Positions 42,712 to 52,153 of a stretch of 64,000 nucleotides of DNA are shown here, in pieces. The position numbers and the translations under genes are program-made. The notes under the pieces were generated by a model. The model was given only the letters and a program-made list of their open reading frames with translations. It was not told where the DNA came from and did no database searches. The stretch is from Streptomyces sp. HD (lineage in GTDB: Bacteria; Actinomycetota; Actinomycetes; Streptomycetales; Streptomycetaceae): the NCBI RefSeq assembly GCF_028369295.1, contig NZ_JAQMYP010000021.1, forward strand, positions 62,001-126,000, in the 5' to 3' direction. How positions within the stretch are numbered: position 1 is the first letter of the stretch; each line of letters begins with the position of its first letter.

Positions 42712-44658
42712 GTGGTGGGGAAGAAGGCCGGGTCCGGTGAGGCCAAGGTGTCCGAGTCGGAGCGGCTGCTGTTCGGGGGGCCTCTGCGTTACGACATGGG
42801 GTGGAACCAGCACCACGACGCCTTTATGGAGCTGAGTTTCCGGGCGATGGTGACGCGGTTGCCGTCCCTGCTCGGGTCCAGTTTCCGGCTTGCCTGGCAG
42901 GGGGACCGGGTGGCCGCGCGGACCGTGCAGGTGGCCGAGGTGGGGCGGGGGCTGGCTCAGGCGGTCGCACTCCTCGCCGTCAACAGTGTGCTGGGGCGGC
43001 TGATGGCGGGAGGGGCCATCGAGGAGCGGTTGCGTGGGGCCGTTCCCGCGCTGGTCGCCATGGCCGCCGTCATGGTCGTGTCGACTCTGCTGCGGGCCGC
43101 CTCCACGTACGCCACCGGGCGACTGGAGCCCAAGGTGGAGCGCGTGGCCACCGAGCTGTATCTGGAGCGGGCGGCCGCCGTGGAGCTGTCCGCCATCGAG
43201 GACCACGCCTTCCACAAGCTGCTGGACACGGCGCAGTACGGCGCCGCCTCGGCCCGCCGCATGATCTCGTACAGCGCGCGCGTCGTGAACGCGGCCATCT
43301 CGCTGATCGCCGCGGCCGGCGTGCTCACCGTGCTGCACCCCGCCCTGCTCCCCCTCCTCGCCACCATGACCCTGCCCAGCGCCTGGAGCGCGCTGACCAA
43401 CGCGCGGCGGCGCTACGAGTCCTTCCACACCTGGGTGCAGCACGCCCGCGCCGGCCATCTGATCAGCGGGCTGCTCACCGAGCCCGCCGCCGCGCCCGAG
43501 ATCCGGGTCCATGGCGTGGGGCCCTTCCTCCTGCGCCACTACCGGGCGATGTCGGAGACGGCGGAGGCCGAGCAGGCACGGCTGGCCAGGCTCGCCGCCC
43601 GGACGGGGCTCATCGCGGCGGCCTGGACGGGGCTCGCGACCGTCGCGACGTACGCCACGCTCGGGGGGTTGCTGCTCGCCGGGGCCATGGCGCTCTCCGT
43701 CGCCGGTACGGCCGTCATCGCGATCCGCACCGGTTCGTCGAGCCTCGACACCCTCGTCCTGGAGGTCAACGCGCTCCACGAGGAGGCCCTCTTCGTGGGC
43801 GATCTGCAACGGCTGTACGTCGAGGCGGCCGAGCGGGCCATTCCGGTCGGCGGAGCCCCGTTGCCCGAGGATCCGCAGGAGATCCGGTTCGAGAACGTCA
43901 CCTTCTCCTACCCCGGCGAATCCTCCCGTCCGGCCCTGGACGACGTCACGCTCGCCCTCCCCCTCGGCCGGATCGTCGCCCTGGTCGGCGAGAACGGCTC
44001 CGGGAAGACCACCTTGGTGAAGCTGCTGGCGGGCCTCTACACGCCGGACCGGGGCCGCATCCTCTGGGACGACGTCGACGCGGCCACCGCCGACCGGCAC
44101 CAGCTCGCCGAGCGCGTCGCGATGCTGGCCCAGGACTTCAAGCGCTGGCCGTTCACCGCCCGGGTCAATGTCGCCGTCGGCCGCTCCTCCGCGCCCCTCA
44201 CCGAGGAACGCCTGGCCACCTCGGTCACCGAGGCCGGAGCCGAGGAGGTGGTCGCCGATCTGCCGCGCGGTCTGGACACCCTGCTGGCCCGCCAGTTCAA
44301 CGGCGGCCACGAGCTGTCCGGCGGGCAGTGGCAGCGGCTCGGCATCGCCCGGGCCGCCTACCGGCGCGGCCGCATCCTCATCGTGGACGAGCCGACGGCG
44401 GCCCTGGACGCACGGGCCGAGCTGGAGGTCTTCGAAAAGATCCGCGCGCTCGCCAAGGCCGGCCAGACGGTCGTCCTCATCACCCACCGGCTGGCGTCCG
44501 TACGCCACGCCGATCTGGTGCACGTCCTCGACCAGGGCCGGCTCGTGGAGTCCGGCACACCGGACGAACTACTGGCCACCGGCGGTGTCTACGCCGAGCT
44601 GTACTCGCTCCAGGCCGAGCAGTTCACCGCACGGGTGCCCGCACCGAAGGCGGGCTGA
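42712..44658 (+). CDS. ABC exporter, fused membrane and ATPase domains
   Basis: A 648-residue half-transporter. The N-terminal ~350 residues contain about six TM helices of the exporter type; the C-terminal ATPase has Walker A GENGSGKTT (~426-434), Q loop LAQDFKRWP, signature LSGGQWQRLGIARA, Walker B ILIVDEPTAALD and H loop THRLASV. It must dimerise. The QWQ variant of the signature and the overall form resemble exporters near peptide or secondary-metabolite genes, but no biosynthetic gene is adjacent, so the substrate is unknown. GTG 42712; about 50 bases of 15-base CCGCCAAGTCCTCTC-type repeats follow the stop (44660-44708). Confidence 0.92.
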   Translation: MVGKKAGSGEAKVSESERLLFGGPLRYDMGWNQHHDAFMELSFRAMVTRLPSLLGSSFRLAWQGDRVAARTVQVAEVGRGLAQAVALLAVNSVLGRLMAGGAIEERLRGAVPALVAMAAVMVVSTLLRAASTYATGRLEPKVERVATELYLERAAAVELSAIEDHAFHKLLDTAQYGAASARRMISYSARVVNAAISLIAAAGVLTVLHPALLPLLATMTLPSAWSALTNARRRYESFHTWVQHARAGHLISGLLTEPAAAPEIRVHGVGPFLLRHYRAMSETAEAEQARLARLAARTGLIAAAWTGLATVATYATLGGLLLAGAMALSVAGTAVIAIRTGSSSLDTLVLEVNALHEEALFVGDLQRLYVEAAERAIPVGGAPLPEDPQEIRFENVTFSYPGESSRPALDDVTLALPLGRIVALVGENGSGKTTLVKLLAGLYTPDRGRILWDDVDAATADRHQLAERVAMLAQDFKRWPFTARVNVAVGRSSAPLTEERLATSVTEAGAEEVVADLPRGLDTLLARQFNGGHELSGGQWQRLGIARAAYRRGRILIVDEPTAALDARAELEVFEKIRALAKAGQTVVLITHRLASVRHADLVHVLDQGRLVESGTPDELLATGGVYAELYSLQAEQFTARVPAPKAG

Positions 44659-44714
44659 CCGCCAAGTCCTCTCCCGCCAAGTCCTCTCCCGCCGAGCCCT
44701 CCCCCGCCGAGGGC

Positions 44715-44900
44715 TCACGCGGCGGCGTCAACCGCGCCGTCACCGCGGACGATCACCAGGAACGCGTCCGTCGCCAGATCCATGACGACCTCCGCGGGCA
44801 GACCTTCCATGCGCCGCGCGTGTGCGAACTCCTCCGCCGGCCACGACCCTCGCGGCCCGCCCGCGGGAAAGCATTCGAGCACTGTTCGCCCGTTCACCAT
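44715..44900 (-). CDS. Small conserved protein, 61 residues
   Basis: A short gene supported by an excellent ribosome site (GGAGG, 5 bases before the ATG at 44900) and good codon bias. The product, MVNGRTVLECFPAGGPRGSW...PAEEFAHARRMEGLPAEVVMDLATDAFLVIV, is soluble and mildly acidic. I do not know its function. Similar small proteins seem to occur in other Streptomyces (memory). It converges with the ABC exporter gene; the 153-base gap to the DUF899 gene upstream shows GTTAACTCCTACAAGTACG-like promoter material but no other gene. Confidence 0.65.
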   Translation of the reverse strand: MVNGRTVLECFPAGGPRGSWPAEEFAHARRMEGLPAEVVMDLATDAFLVIVRGDGAVDAAA

Positions 44901-45053
44901 CCTGACCTCCGATAAGCGTCGTACTTGTAGGAGTTAACGCCTGCCGGAGGTGAATCGCCTCGTCCGGTGACGGGACTGAGACGTAGTTGACACTCGTTCA
45001 CCGCGCTGTGTGAAAGACCGATCACTCTCGATCGCCGACGGCCACGCTTCGTG

Positions 45054-45743
45054 TCAGTCCTCGTACTCGTCGTGATAACGGATGCGCTCACTCCCGGCAG
45101 GCGCCCCAAGAGTCGACGCGCGCCCCTTGGGCTCCTCCCACTCCTCCTGCCGGCCCAGCGCGGTGAGGTCCAGGAAGCTGGTCGTCGAGCCCAGCCCGTC
45201 GAGGCCGCGCTCGTATGTCGAGTAGGTGTGGAAGACACGCTCCCGGTCCCGCAGGAAACAGCTGACGCCGGGCCGTTCCACCAGCTCGCCCTCATGTTCC
45301 AGGGTCACCTCGAAGTCGAGGTTGAAGTCGCTGCCGTACGACGAGTACCAGGGCACCGTCCAGCCCATGCGCGCCTTGAACGGCAGGATCCTCGGGTACG
45401 GCGCCCGGGAGACGGCGACGAATGTCGTGCCGCGTGCCTTCAGGTGGGCCAGGTGACCGATCTGGTCGAGGAACGCCGAGCAGCTGCGGCAGCCGGCGTC
45501 CCACTCGGGGGCGAACATGAAGTGGTAGACGACGAGTTGGTGCCGTCCCTCGAAGAGGTCGAGCAGCGTGGCCTTGCCGTCGCCGCCCTCGAAGACGTAC
45601 TCCTCCCCGACCTCGACCATCGGCAGCCCGCGCCGCTCGGCGCCCAGCGCGTCCCGCGCCCGCGTGGCCGCCTTCTCCTTGACCAGCAGTTTCTCGCGTG
45701 CCGCGCGCCACTGTTCGCGCGAGACGATCTCCGGAAGCGACAT
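45054..45743 (-). CDS. DUF899-family thioredoxin-like protein
   Basis: A 229-residue protein of the DUF899 group: REQWRAAREKLLVKEKAATRARDALGAERRGLPMVEV, YHFMFAPEWDAGCRSCSAFLDQIGHL with a CxxC (GCRSCS) in a thioredoxin-like fold, FVAVSRAPYPRILPFKARMGW, and WYSSYGSDFNLDFEVT. Members may be dithiol oxidoreductases, but no activity is established. ATG 45743 with AGGAGG upstream; a longer frame upstream is rejected. It is third in line after the amidohydrolase and P450 genes, 88 bases after the P450. Confidence 0.9.
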   Translation of the reverse strand: MSLPEIVSREQWRAAREKLLVKEKAATRARDALGAERRGLPMVEVGEEYVFEGGDGKATLLDLFEGRHQLVVYHFMFAPEWDAGCRSCSAFLDQIGHLAHLKARGTTFVAVSRAPYPRILPFKARMGWTVPWYSSYGSDFNLDFEVTLEHEGELVERPGVSCFLRDRERVFHTYSTYERGLDGLGSTTSFLDLTALGRQEEWEEPKGRASTLGAPAGSERIRYHDEYED

Positions 45744-45831
45744 GGGACGCCCCTCCTGTACGGCGGTCCGACGGTCCGTTCCGAGTGGTGACCGGCGGCA
45801 GGGGCGGAACTCATCGCCGGGCGGGGGAATT

Positions 45832-47037
45832 TCAGGAGTTCTTTTCGGCCGCGGAGTACGCCACCGGCAGCGAGACCAGGCCGCGCGCGCGTAGTGAGCG
45901 GCGCCACCGCGGACCGGTGTCGTCGGCCAGGGTGACTTCCGGGTACCGCTCCAGTAGCGCGGCGAGGGCAATCTCGGTCTCGGCGCGGGCCAGGGGCGCG
46001 CCGAGGCAGTAGTGGATGCCGTGGCCGAGGGCGAGATGGCCGGAGGCGTCGCGGCCGAGGTCGAGGCGGTCGGGGTCGGGGAAGCGGGCGGGGTCGCGGT
46101 CGGCGGCGGAGAGGGAGAGCAGGACGGTGTCGCCGGCCGGGACGGTGACGTCGCCGATGGTCACGTCCTCGGTCGGGAAGCGGCGGATGGCGAGCAGGGC
46201 GGGGCCGTCGTAGCGCGCCAGCTCCTCCACGGCCGCCGGGATCCGCGACGGGTCCGCGCGCAGGGCGGCGAGTTGCTCCGGATGCCGGAGCAGGGCGAGC
46301 ACGGCGTTGCCGATGAGCTGCACGGTGTTCTCGTACCCGGCGAACAGGATGAGGAAGGCGAGGGACATCAGCTCGTCCTCGCTGAGCCGGTCGCCGTCGC
46401 CGTCGCCGTCCGTGTCGCGTACCGCGATGAGGTCGGAGAGCAGATCGTCGGCGGGTTCCCCGCGCTTGTCCGCGAGCAGTTGCCTGAAGAACCCGAGCAT
46501 CGCCCCGACCGCCTCCTTCGCGGCCTGCGGTCGCGCCGGGTCGGGGGCGACCAGAGTGTCGGTCCACTCCCGGAAGTCGCGCCGGTGCTCGTCCGGGACG
46601 CCGAGGAGGTCGCAGATGACGGTGATGGGGAGGGGCGCGGCGTAGGAGGCGATCAGGTCGGTGGTGCCGTGCGGGCCGATGGCGTCGAGGAGACGGTCGG
46701 CGGTCCGCCGTACGGGAGCGCGGAGTCGGTCGACGCGGCGCGGGGTGAAGGCTCGGCCGACCAGGCGGCGGATGCGGGTGTGGTCGGGCGGGTCCATGTT
46801 GAGGAGGTTGGCGTCGAGCGCGGGCGGCAGCGCGAGGCCTCGGTAGGTGCCGGGCGCCGCGTGCCGTTTGTCCAGGGACAGCCTCGGGTCCGCGAGGGCC
46901 TCCCGTACGTCGTCGTACCGCGTGACGAGCCAGGCGGGGCTGCCGTCGGGACCGGCGATGCGGTGGACCGGCGCGGTGTCGCGCAGGCGCCTGTACACGT
47001 CGTACGGGTGGTCGATGAGGCCGTCGGCAAGATCCAT
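45832..47037 (-). CDS. Cytochrome P450 (CYP107-like)
   Basis: A 401-residue soluble bacterial P450, a monooxygenase needing ferredoxin partners that are not encoded here. Visible: NLLNMDPPDHTRIRRLVGRAFTPRR, the I-helix LILFAGYENTVQ (AGxE/N-T variant of AGHET), the K-helix EELARYD with ExxR, DRDPARFPDPDRLDLGRD, and the heme loop LALGHGIHYCLGAPLAR with ligand Cys. The usual Phe of FGxGxHxC is replaced by Leu. ATG 47037 lies 10 bases after the amidohydrolase stop, so the two are co-transcribed. Substrate unknown. Confidence 0.94.
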   Translation of the reverse strand: MDLADGLIDHPYDVYRRLRDTAPVHRIAGPDGSPAWLVTRYDDVREALADPRLSLDKRHAAPGTYRGLALPPALDANLLNMDPPDHTRIRRLVGRAFTPRRVDRLRAPVRRTADRLLDAIGPHGTTDLIASYAAPLPITVICDLLGVPDEHRRDFREWTDTLVAPDPARPQAAKEAVGAMLGFFRQLLADKRGEPADDLLSDLIAVRDTDGDGDGDRLSEDELMSLAFLILFAGYENTVQLIGNAVLALLRHPEQLAALRADPSRIPAAVEELARYDGPALLAIRRFPTEDVTIGDVTVPAGDTVLLSLSAADRDPARFPDPDRLDLGRDASGHLALGHGIHYCLGAPLARAETEIALAALLERYPEVTLADDTGPRWRRSLRARGLVSLPVAYSAAEKNS

Positions 47038-47047
47038 GCGGATGAGC

Positions 47048-48436
47048 CTAGGACCTGTCCTGGGCGTCGTAGTCCTGGATGCGCTTGCCGTGACTGCGGT
47101 CCATGAGCGCGGGCAGCCGCTCCCCCAACTCCCTGACGACGTCGGGCACATCGATCGTCAGCAGCTCCCGGTCGCGCATCAGGACCCGGCCGTCGACGAT
47201 CGTCGTGCGGACGTCGGAGGAGCGGGCGCTGTGCACGAGGGTGGCGGCGAGGTCGTGGACGGGCTGGGTGTGCGGGCCGGTGAGGTCGACCAGGATGATG
47301 TCGGCGCGGCGGCCGGGCGCGATGGCGCCGATGGAGTCCTCCAGTCCGACGGCGCGGGCGCTCTGCAGGGTGGCGTGGTGCAGGGCTTGGCGGGACGTCA
47401 GCCAGCGGGGGTCGCCGGTGGTCGACTTCTGGATGAGGGCGGTGAGGGTCATCGCCTCCCAGACGTCCAGGGAGTTGTTGGAGGCGGCGCCGTCCGTGGC
47501 GAGGCCGACGGGGATGCCGATGTCGCGCAGGGCGCGTACCGGTGTGGTGGTGGGCCAGGCGAACCTGAGGTAGCCGCGGGGCGCGGTGGCGACGGCGATG
47601 CGGCCGGAGGCGTCCCGCAGGGCCGGCAGGTCGCGGTCGAGGATGCCGGTGCCGTGGGCGATGAGGACGTCGGTGTCGAGGATTCCGGTGCGCCTGAGGA
47701 CCTCGACGGGGGTGACGCCGTGGCGGGCGAGGCTGGTGTCGGCCTGGTCGCGGTTCTCGGAGGCGTGCAGGTGGACGGGGAGGCCGTGCTCACGGGCGAG
47801 TTCGGCGGTGGCGGCCAGATCGGCGTCGTCCACGGTGTAGGGAGCGTGCGGGGCAAGGGCGGTGGTGATACGTCCGTCGGCGGCGCCGCGCTGCCGCAGC
47901 GCGAACTCCAGTGACCGCTCCCGCCCTTGGGGTCCCTGGGAGGAGAAGTAGGTCTCGCCGAGATGCGCCCGGATCCCGCACTCCTCGACCACGGCGGCGA
48001 CGGCGTCCATCAAGAAGTAGTGGTCGGCGAAGCAGGTGACGCCGCCGCGGATCATCTCGGCACAGGCCAGCCGCGCCCCCAACGCCACGTCCTCCTCCGT
48101 GAGGTTGGACTCGATCGGCCACACGACGTCGTTGAACCACTCCTCGATGGGCAGGTCCTCGGCGACACCGCGCAGGGCGACCATGGGCGCGTGGGTGTGG
48201 CAGTTGACGAGCCCCGGGAGGGCCACTTGCCCGCGCGCATCAATGAGTTGCCCGGCTCCGGCCCGAACCTGGGCTTGGGCATGGGCTTCGGCTTCCGCCG
48301 GGGCGGTGGTGACGGACTCGATGACTCCGTCTCGTACGACGATCGTGGCGTTCTCCTGGAAGCCGACGCGTTCCTGATCGTCGTGCAGGAGGACGGTGCA
48401 TCCGGTGATGATGAGATCGGCGCGGGAGTCACTCAT
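47048..48436 (-). CDS. Metal-dependent amidohydrolase (SAH/MTA/guanine-deaminase-like)
   Basis: A 462-residue amidohydrolase of the TrzA/MtaD/Ssn group, which deaminates or dechlorinates N-heterocycles such as adenosine derivatives, melamine or 8-oxoguanine. Metal ligands are visible: NCHTHAPM (HxH), HLHASEN, LIAHGTGI-type His and ATDGAASNNS (Asp). CFADHYFLMD and GAIAPGRRADIILVDL are typical. GTG 48439 and ATG 48436 are adjacent; ATG is chosen. First gene of an amidohydrolase-P450-DUF899 run; divergent from the nuclease-fold gene. Confidence 0.92.
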   Translation of the reverse strand: MSDSRADLIITGCTVLLHDDQERVGFQENATIVVRDGVIESVTTAPAEAEAHAQAQVRAGAGQLIDARGQVALPGLVNCHTHAPMVALRGVAEDLPIEEWFNDVVWPIESNLTEEDVALGARLACAEMIRGGVTCFADHYFLMDAVAAVVEECGIRAHLGETYFSSQGPQGRERSLEFALRQRGAADGRITTALAPHAPYTVDDADLAATAELAREHGLPVHLHASENRDQADTSLARHGVTPVEVLRRTGILDTDVLIAHGTGILDRDLPALRDASGRIAVATAPRGYLRFAWPTTTPVRALRDIGIPVGLATDGAASNNSLDVWEAMTLTALIQKSTTGDPRWLTSRQALHHATLQSARAVGLEDSIGAIAPGRRADIILVDLTGPHTQPVHDLAATLVHSARSSDVRTTIVDGRVLMRDRELLTIDVPDVVRELGERLPALMDRSHGKRIQDYDAQDRS

Positions 48437-48564
48437 CACGCCAACGTACGACGATGTAGTCGCGCCGCGTGAGCCGAACCGCGCATCCCGTCACCGCCCT
48501 GTCGCGAGACGGGCCGGACGAGCACCCTGGCCTCACCACCACGGCTCGCGGAAGGGACCCCGGC

Positions 48565-49518
48565 ATGCTCCTCGGCACCTGGAACCTGGAGAACCTCTAC
48601 CGGCCCGGCGGCAAGTTCGGCCCCAGGGACAAGGCCGCGTACGAGACGAAGCTCGCCGCGCTGGCCGGGGTGGTCACCGAGCTCGACCCGACGCTGCTCG
48701 GCGTGCAGGAGGTCGGGGAGCCGGAGGCCCTGCGGGATCTGGTGGGGATGCTGCCCGGCGACTGGCATGTCGCGCTCTCCGAGCACAGGGACGGCCGGGG
48801 CATCCGGGTCGGCTTCCTCAGCCGTACGGAACTACGGGTGCTGCACGACACGAACGCGTTCCCGGCCGAGCTGGCCGCGGTGCAGTCGGACGACGAGGGC
48901 GGCACCGCGTCCAAGAGCGGCCGGGGTTTCCTGGCGGTGGAGACGGACACGGCGGCCGGGCCGCTGCGGGTGGCGGTCGCCCACCTCAAGTCGAAGCTGC
49001 TGTCGTACCCCGGCGACCGTTTCAACCCGCGGGACGAGGGCGAACGGGCCCGCTACGGCGCCTACGCCCTCTACCGGCGGGCCGCGGAGGCCACGGCGCT
49101 GCGCGCACTGGCGGACATGCTGCTGGCCGGTGACGGACGCGACCACGACGTGGCGGTCGTCGGCGACCTGAACGACGAGGTCCAGGCGGCGACCACCCAG
49201 ATCCTGCTGGGCCCGCCCGGCTCGGAGATCGGCACCCCCGGCTTCCAGGTGAACGACAGGGGCGACGCGCGCCGCCTGTGGAACGTGGCGCCGCTGATAC
49301 CCGCCGAGCAGCGCTTCTCGCGGGTGAACTCCGGGCGGCGTGAGCTGATCGACCACATCCTGTGCAGCCACCGCCTGGTCCACCGGGCGACCGGGGCGGG
49401 GACGGGGCGGCCGGGGGCCGGTTCGCCGGAACTGCCGTCGGTGGGGGCCGATCCCCAGGAACGGCGGGGCGCGGCGGGGTCGGACCACGCGCCTGTCTGG
49501 GTACGGGTCGGGGACTGA
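48565..49518 (+). CDS. Endonuclease/exonuclease/phosphatase-family protein
   Basis: A 317-residue protein of the EEP (DNase I-like) fold. Hallmarks in order: LGTWNLENLYRPGG, LLGVQEVGEPEAL (catalytic Glu), VAVAHLKSKLLSYPGDRF, VAVVGDLNDEVQAATT (Asp and Asn) and GSDHAPVWV at the end (catalytic Asp-His). It may cleave nucleic acid or phosphoesters; no substrate is implied. ATG 48565 with GAAGGGA upstream is chosen over an upstream frame from 48469. Without a signal peptide it should be cytoplasmic. Confidence 0.9.
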   Translation: MLLGTWNLENLYRPGGKFGPRDKAAYETKLAALAGVVTELDPTLLGVQEVGEPEALRDLVGMLPGDWHVALSEHRDGRGIRVGFLSRTELRVLHDTNAFPAELAAVQSDDEGGTASKSGRGFLAVETDTAAGPLRVAVAHLKSKLLSYPGDRFNPRDEGERARYGAYALYRRAAEATALRALADMLLAGDGRDHDVAVVGDLNDEVQAATTQILLGPPGSEIGTPGFQVNDRGDARRLWNVAPLIPAEQRFSRVNSGRRELIDHILCSHRLVHRATGAGTGRPGAGSPELPSVGADPQERRGAAGSDHAPVWVRVGD

Positions 49519-49630
49519 GAGAGCCGAGCCGTGACGCCGCTCCCGGAGCGCCTGACGGGCCGGTTGGTCGGGGTGACGGAGAGGGTGGTGGGGAGGGTGA
49601 CCGCGGGCCGCCGAGGTGGCGGTCGGTGCC

Positions 49631-51778
49631 TCACACCGCGAGGGGCATCCCGGGTTCGCGCAGGCCCAATCGGCGTCGTCCCGTCGCCAGTTCGTCCAGG
49701 AGCTCGGCGAGGCGGCGGGTGTGGCGGGGCGTGAGCCGACCGGTGTCGTCCAGGTGGACTGCGCACGCGGTGGTGGTGTCCACGAGCCGTTCCAGGGCGT
49801 CGGCGAGCTCGTCCGCCCCCTCCACGTGCCGGGCGAGCGCGGGCAGTTCGGCGGAGGCGAGGGCGATGGCGGTACGCGCCTCGGCCAGAGCGCGGTAGGC
49901 CTCACGGCGGAGGGTCCAGCGGAGGGTGCGGTCGGTGGGGCGGGGCGGGTGCTCGTGGGGGGCGGGGTCGGCGGAGCGGGGCGGGGGGACGTGGGAGGCG
50001 TGGTCGGCAGCCGTATGGGCACGTGTACCGGCGTCGACGCGGAGGGAGCGGTCGGCGGAGCGGGACAGGTGGACGGGAGGGGCCTGGTCGGCAGCCGTAT
50101 CGACATGTTGACCGGCGCCGGCATCGGCACCTGCACCGGCGTCGGGGGCGGCCCATGCTCTGGCGTCGGCGTCGGCGTCGGCGTCGGCGAGGCCGAGGTG
50201 ACGGGCGCCGGACTCGTTCAGCACATGGGCGAGATAGGCGTGTGCGGCCCGGTTGGCGGCGGCCAGCCGGGCCCGTACGCCCCCGCCCCGCTGGCCCGGC
50301 ATCGGCAGATGCCCCACGACGAGCACGATCGCGCAGGCCAGCAGCGTTTCCCCGATCCGGCTGAGGGAGGCCTGCGGTTCGCCGCCCACCATCACCAGGG
50401 CGAGCACGAGGACGGTCACCACGGCGGTCTGGGCGGCGAAGTGCCTGGTGGCCACGGGAATGAGGGCGCCGCTGAGCGCCACGAGCGCGATGAGCCCTTC
50501 CGGCCGGGGCAGCACAGCCGCGAACCCGGCGAAGAGGAGGGCGCCCAGTACGGTGCCCGCGGCCCGGCACAGCACCCGGGAGGCGAGCGGCCCGAGATCG
50601 GGCTTGACGAGGAAGACGGCGGTGGCCGGGAGCCAGTACCAGTGCTCGTGCTGCCCGTACCACTGGGTGTGGTGCAGCGCCTGGGCGATACCGGCGCTGG
50701 CCCCGAAGCAGAGGGCGACGCGCAGGCCGTACTCCCGCCCGCCGGCCCCGACCACGGACCGGGCGAGATCCTTCGCCGTACGACGCCGGGTGTGCAGGTC
50801 GCCGGCACCCCTGCCCCGGTCGAAGGCCTCGGCGGCATGCAGCAGGGCGTCGTCGAGGGCGCGCAGGGCGGGTGCGGAACGGGAGGGCGCGGGCAGCGGG
50901 CCGGTGTGCGTGTTGTCGCGAACGGCGGCGGCGAGGCGGCGCGGCCCTTCGGCGGCCCGGCCCGGCACGGGTTCCGCCGCCCAGGCGAGCGCGGTGGCGG
51001 CCTCGCCGAGGGGAAGAGCGGCGGCGTACTGCGCGTGCAACCGCCGCTCGGCGGACGAGGAGGCGTAGCGCCGCAGCCGGGGCCCGGTGAGCGCGTCCTG
51101 GGCATGGTCGAGGGCTGCGGTGAGCGCGGCGCGGCGGGCGGTGGCGCCGTCGGTCCCCACGGCGTCGAGCAACTCGGCGATGGCGTCGTACACCTCCGCC
51201 ACCGCGTCCCGCTCCCCGTCGAACCGGAAGTCCCCGGCGAGGGAACCGGGCGTGGGAAGCGCCAGCCGCAACGCCAGCAGCCAGACGGCCCCGGCGAGAT
51301 AGGCGATCGCCCGCTGCCACCCGCTCTCCGGCAACGGCATCCCGGCCCCGATGGCAGCGGCGACGAGAACCTGCGTACCAGCACCGGAGGCCACCGGTCC
51401 GACGGCACTGATACCGCCGGCGACGAGCCCGAGACCGGTGAGCAGCAGGGTCAGTGGAACGGCCCCGACCTGGTCCCCGGCATACGTCCCGGTCAACAGC
51501 CCGCCGGCGCCCGCCAGCGCGGGCACCCCGAGCCGCTTGACGGAGGCACGGCGGCTGCCGGGGCGGTCGTTGATACCGGCGAGCATGGCGGCGATGGCGG
51601 CCACGACACCGAGGGACGTGCGGTCGGCAAGGACAGCGACGACCAGAAGCGGCCCGGCGGCCAACGCCCCGCGCGTGACCGCGCTCCAGGGGACCGGGCC
51701 GCGCTGGGTGCGGAGGGTGTGGGCGAGCCAGGGCGGGAGGTGCGGTCGGAGGACGGCGGTACGGGCGGGGCGGGACAC
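49631..51778 (-). CDS. FUSC/aromatic-acid-exporter-like membrane protein
   Basis: A 715-residue protein with two blocks of about five to six TM helices each (near residues 30-180 and 390-530) and a soluble C terminus; GALAAGPLLVVAVLADRTSLGVVAAIAAMLAGI and the second-half YWLPATAVFLVKPDLGPLASRVLCRAAGTVLGALLFAG are typical FUSC/YccS sequence. Relatives export aromatic acids or fusaric acid. The C-terminal part contains an Ala-Asp low-complexity stretch (GLADADADADAR, PDAGAGADAGAG). GTG 51778 with AGGAG 4 bases upstream is preferred over ATG 52018; the extra 80 residues would be disordered. Confidence 0.85.
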   Translation of the reverse strand: MSRPARTAVLRPHLPPWLAHTLRTQRGPVPWSAVTRGALAAGPLLVVAVLADRTSLGVVAAIAAMLAGINDRPGSRRASVKRLGVPALAGAGGLLTGTYAGDQVGAVPLTLLLTGLGLVAGGISAVGPVASGAGTQVLVAAAIGAGMPLPESGWQRAIAYLAGAVWLLALRLALPTPGSLAGDFRFDGERDAVAEVYDAIAELLDAVGTDGATARRAALTAALDHAQDALTGPRLRRYASSSAERRLHAQYAAALPLGEAATALAWAAEPVPGRAAEGPRRLAAAVRDNTHTGPLPAPSRSAPALRALDDALLHAAEAFDRGRGAGDLHTRRRTAKDLARSVVGAGGREYGLRVALCFGASAGIAQALHHTQWYGQHEHWYWLPATAVFLVKPDLGPLASRVLCRAAGTVLGALLFAGFAAVLPRPEGLIALVALSGALIPVATRHFAAQTAVVTVLVLALVMVGGEPQASLSRIGETLLACAIVLVVGHLPMPGQRGGGVRARLAAANRAAHAYLAHVLNESGARHLGLADADADADARAWAAPDAGAGADAGAGQHVDTAADQAPPVHLSRSADRSLRVDAGTRAHTAADHASHVPPPRSADPAPHEHPPRPTDRTLRWTLRREAYRALAEARTAIALASAELPALARHVEGADELADALERLVDTTTACAVHLDDTGRLTPRHTRRLAELLDELATGRRRLGLREPGMPLAV

Positions 51779-51797
51779 GGGGCTCCTGTCGGGGCGA

Positions 51798-51937
51798 GGC
51801 CCGGTCGTCAGATTCCCGTCGTCCGCCCGGAGGGCGGGCCCGGCGGCGGCGATGGGCCCCCCGCGCGAGGTATTTCGAGCATGGGCGAGCGTGCGTGCCA
51901 GGCGTCGCCGGGCAGGCGGGAATCTGACGACAGGGCC
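51798..51937. other. Long-span 21-base inverted repeat upstream of the FUSC gene
   Basis: GGCCCGGTCGTCAGATTCCC-type arm at 51798-51818 and its complement at 51917-51937 match at 20 of 21 bases, 98 bases apart. They lie in the 375-base gap 51779-52153, just ahead of the FUSC ribosome site; CGTTC-TTTAT-GAACG (near 52087) is a further small palindrome. Could form a leader stem or paired operators. No other gene was seen in the gap. Confidence 0.7.
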
Positions 51938-52153
51938 CCAGGGGCGGGGGTGGGTGCCTTCGGGCGACGGTGGCCGGGCGGTTGGGGGGCCGTCAGGGGT
52001 GCGGCCCGTGGTGTCCACGGTAGGGCGGGGGATTGGTGAGGATGGGACGTTGACGTTTCGGGGATGTGACGATGCTTGGAAACGCCACGTTCTTTATGAA
52101 CGCAATCGCCGGCGGGACGGGAACGCCACGACTCCCGTCCTGCCCCGTCCCCG

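Noticed and set aside
42801..44915. 704-codon second frame over the ABC exporter
   Set aside because: Arg/Gly-rich out-of-frame reading; the exporter frame has all ABC motifs.
49616..52039. 807-codon open frame opposite the FUSC gene
   Set aside because: Gly/Arg-rich shadow without motifs; the minus strand shows clear paired TM blocks and a ribosome site.
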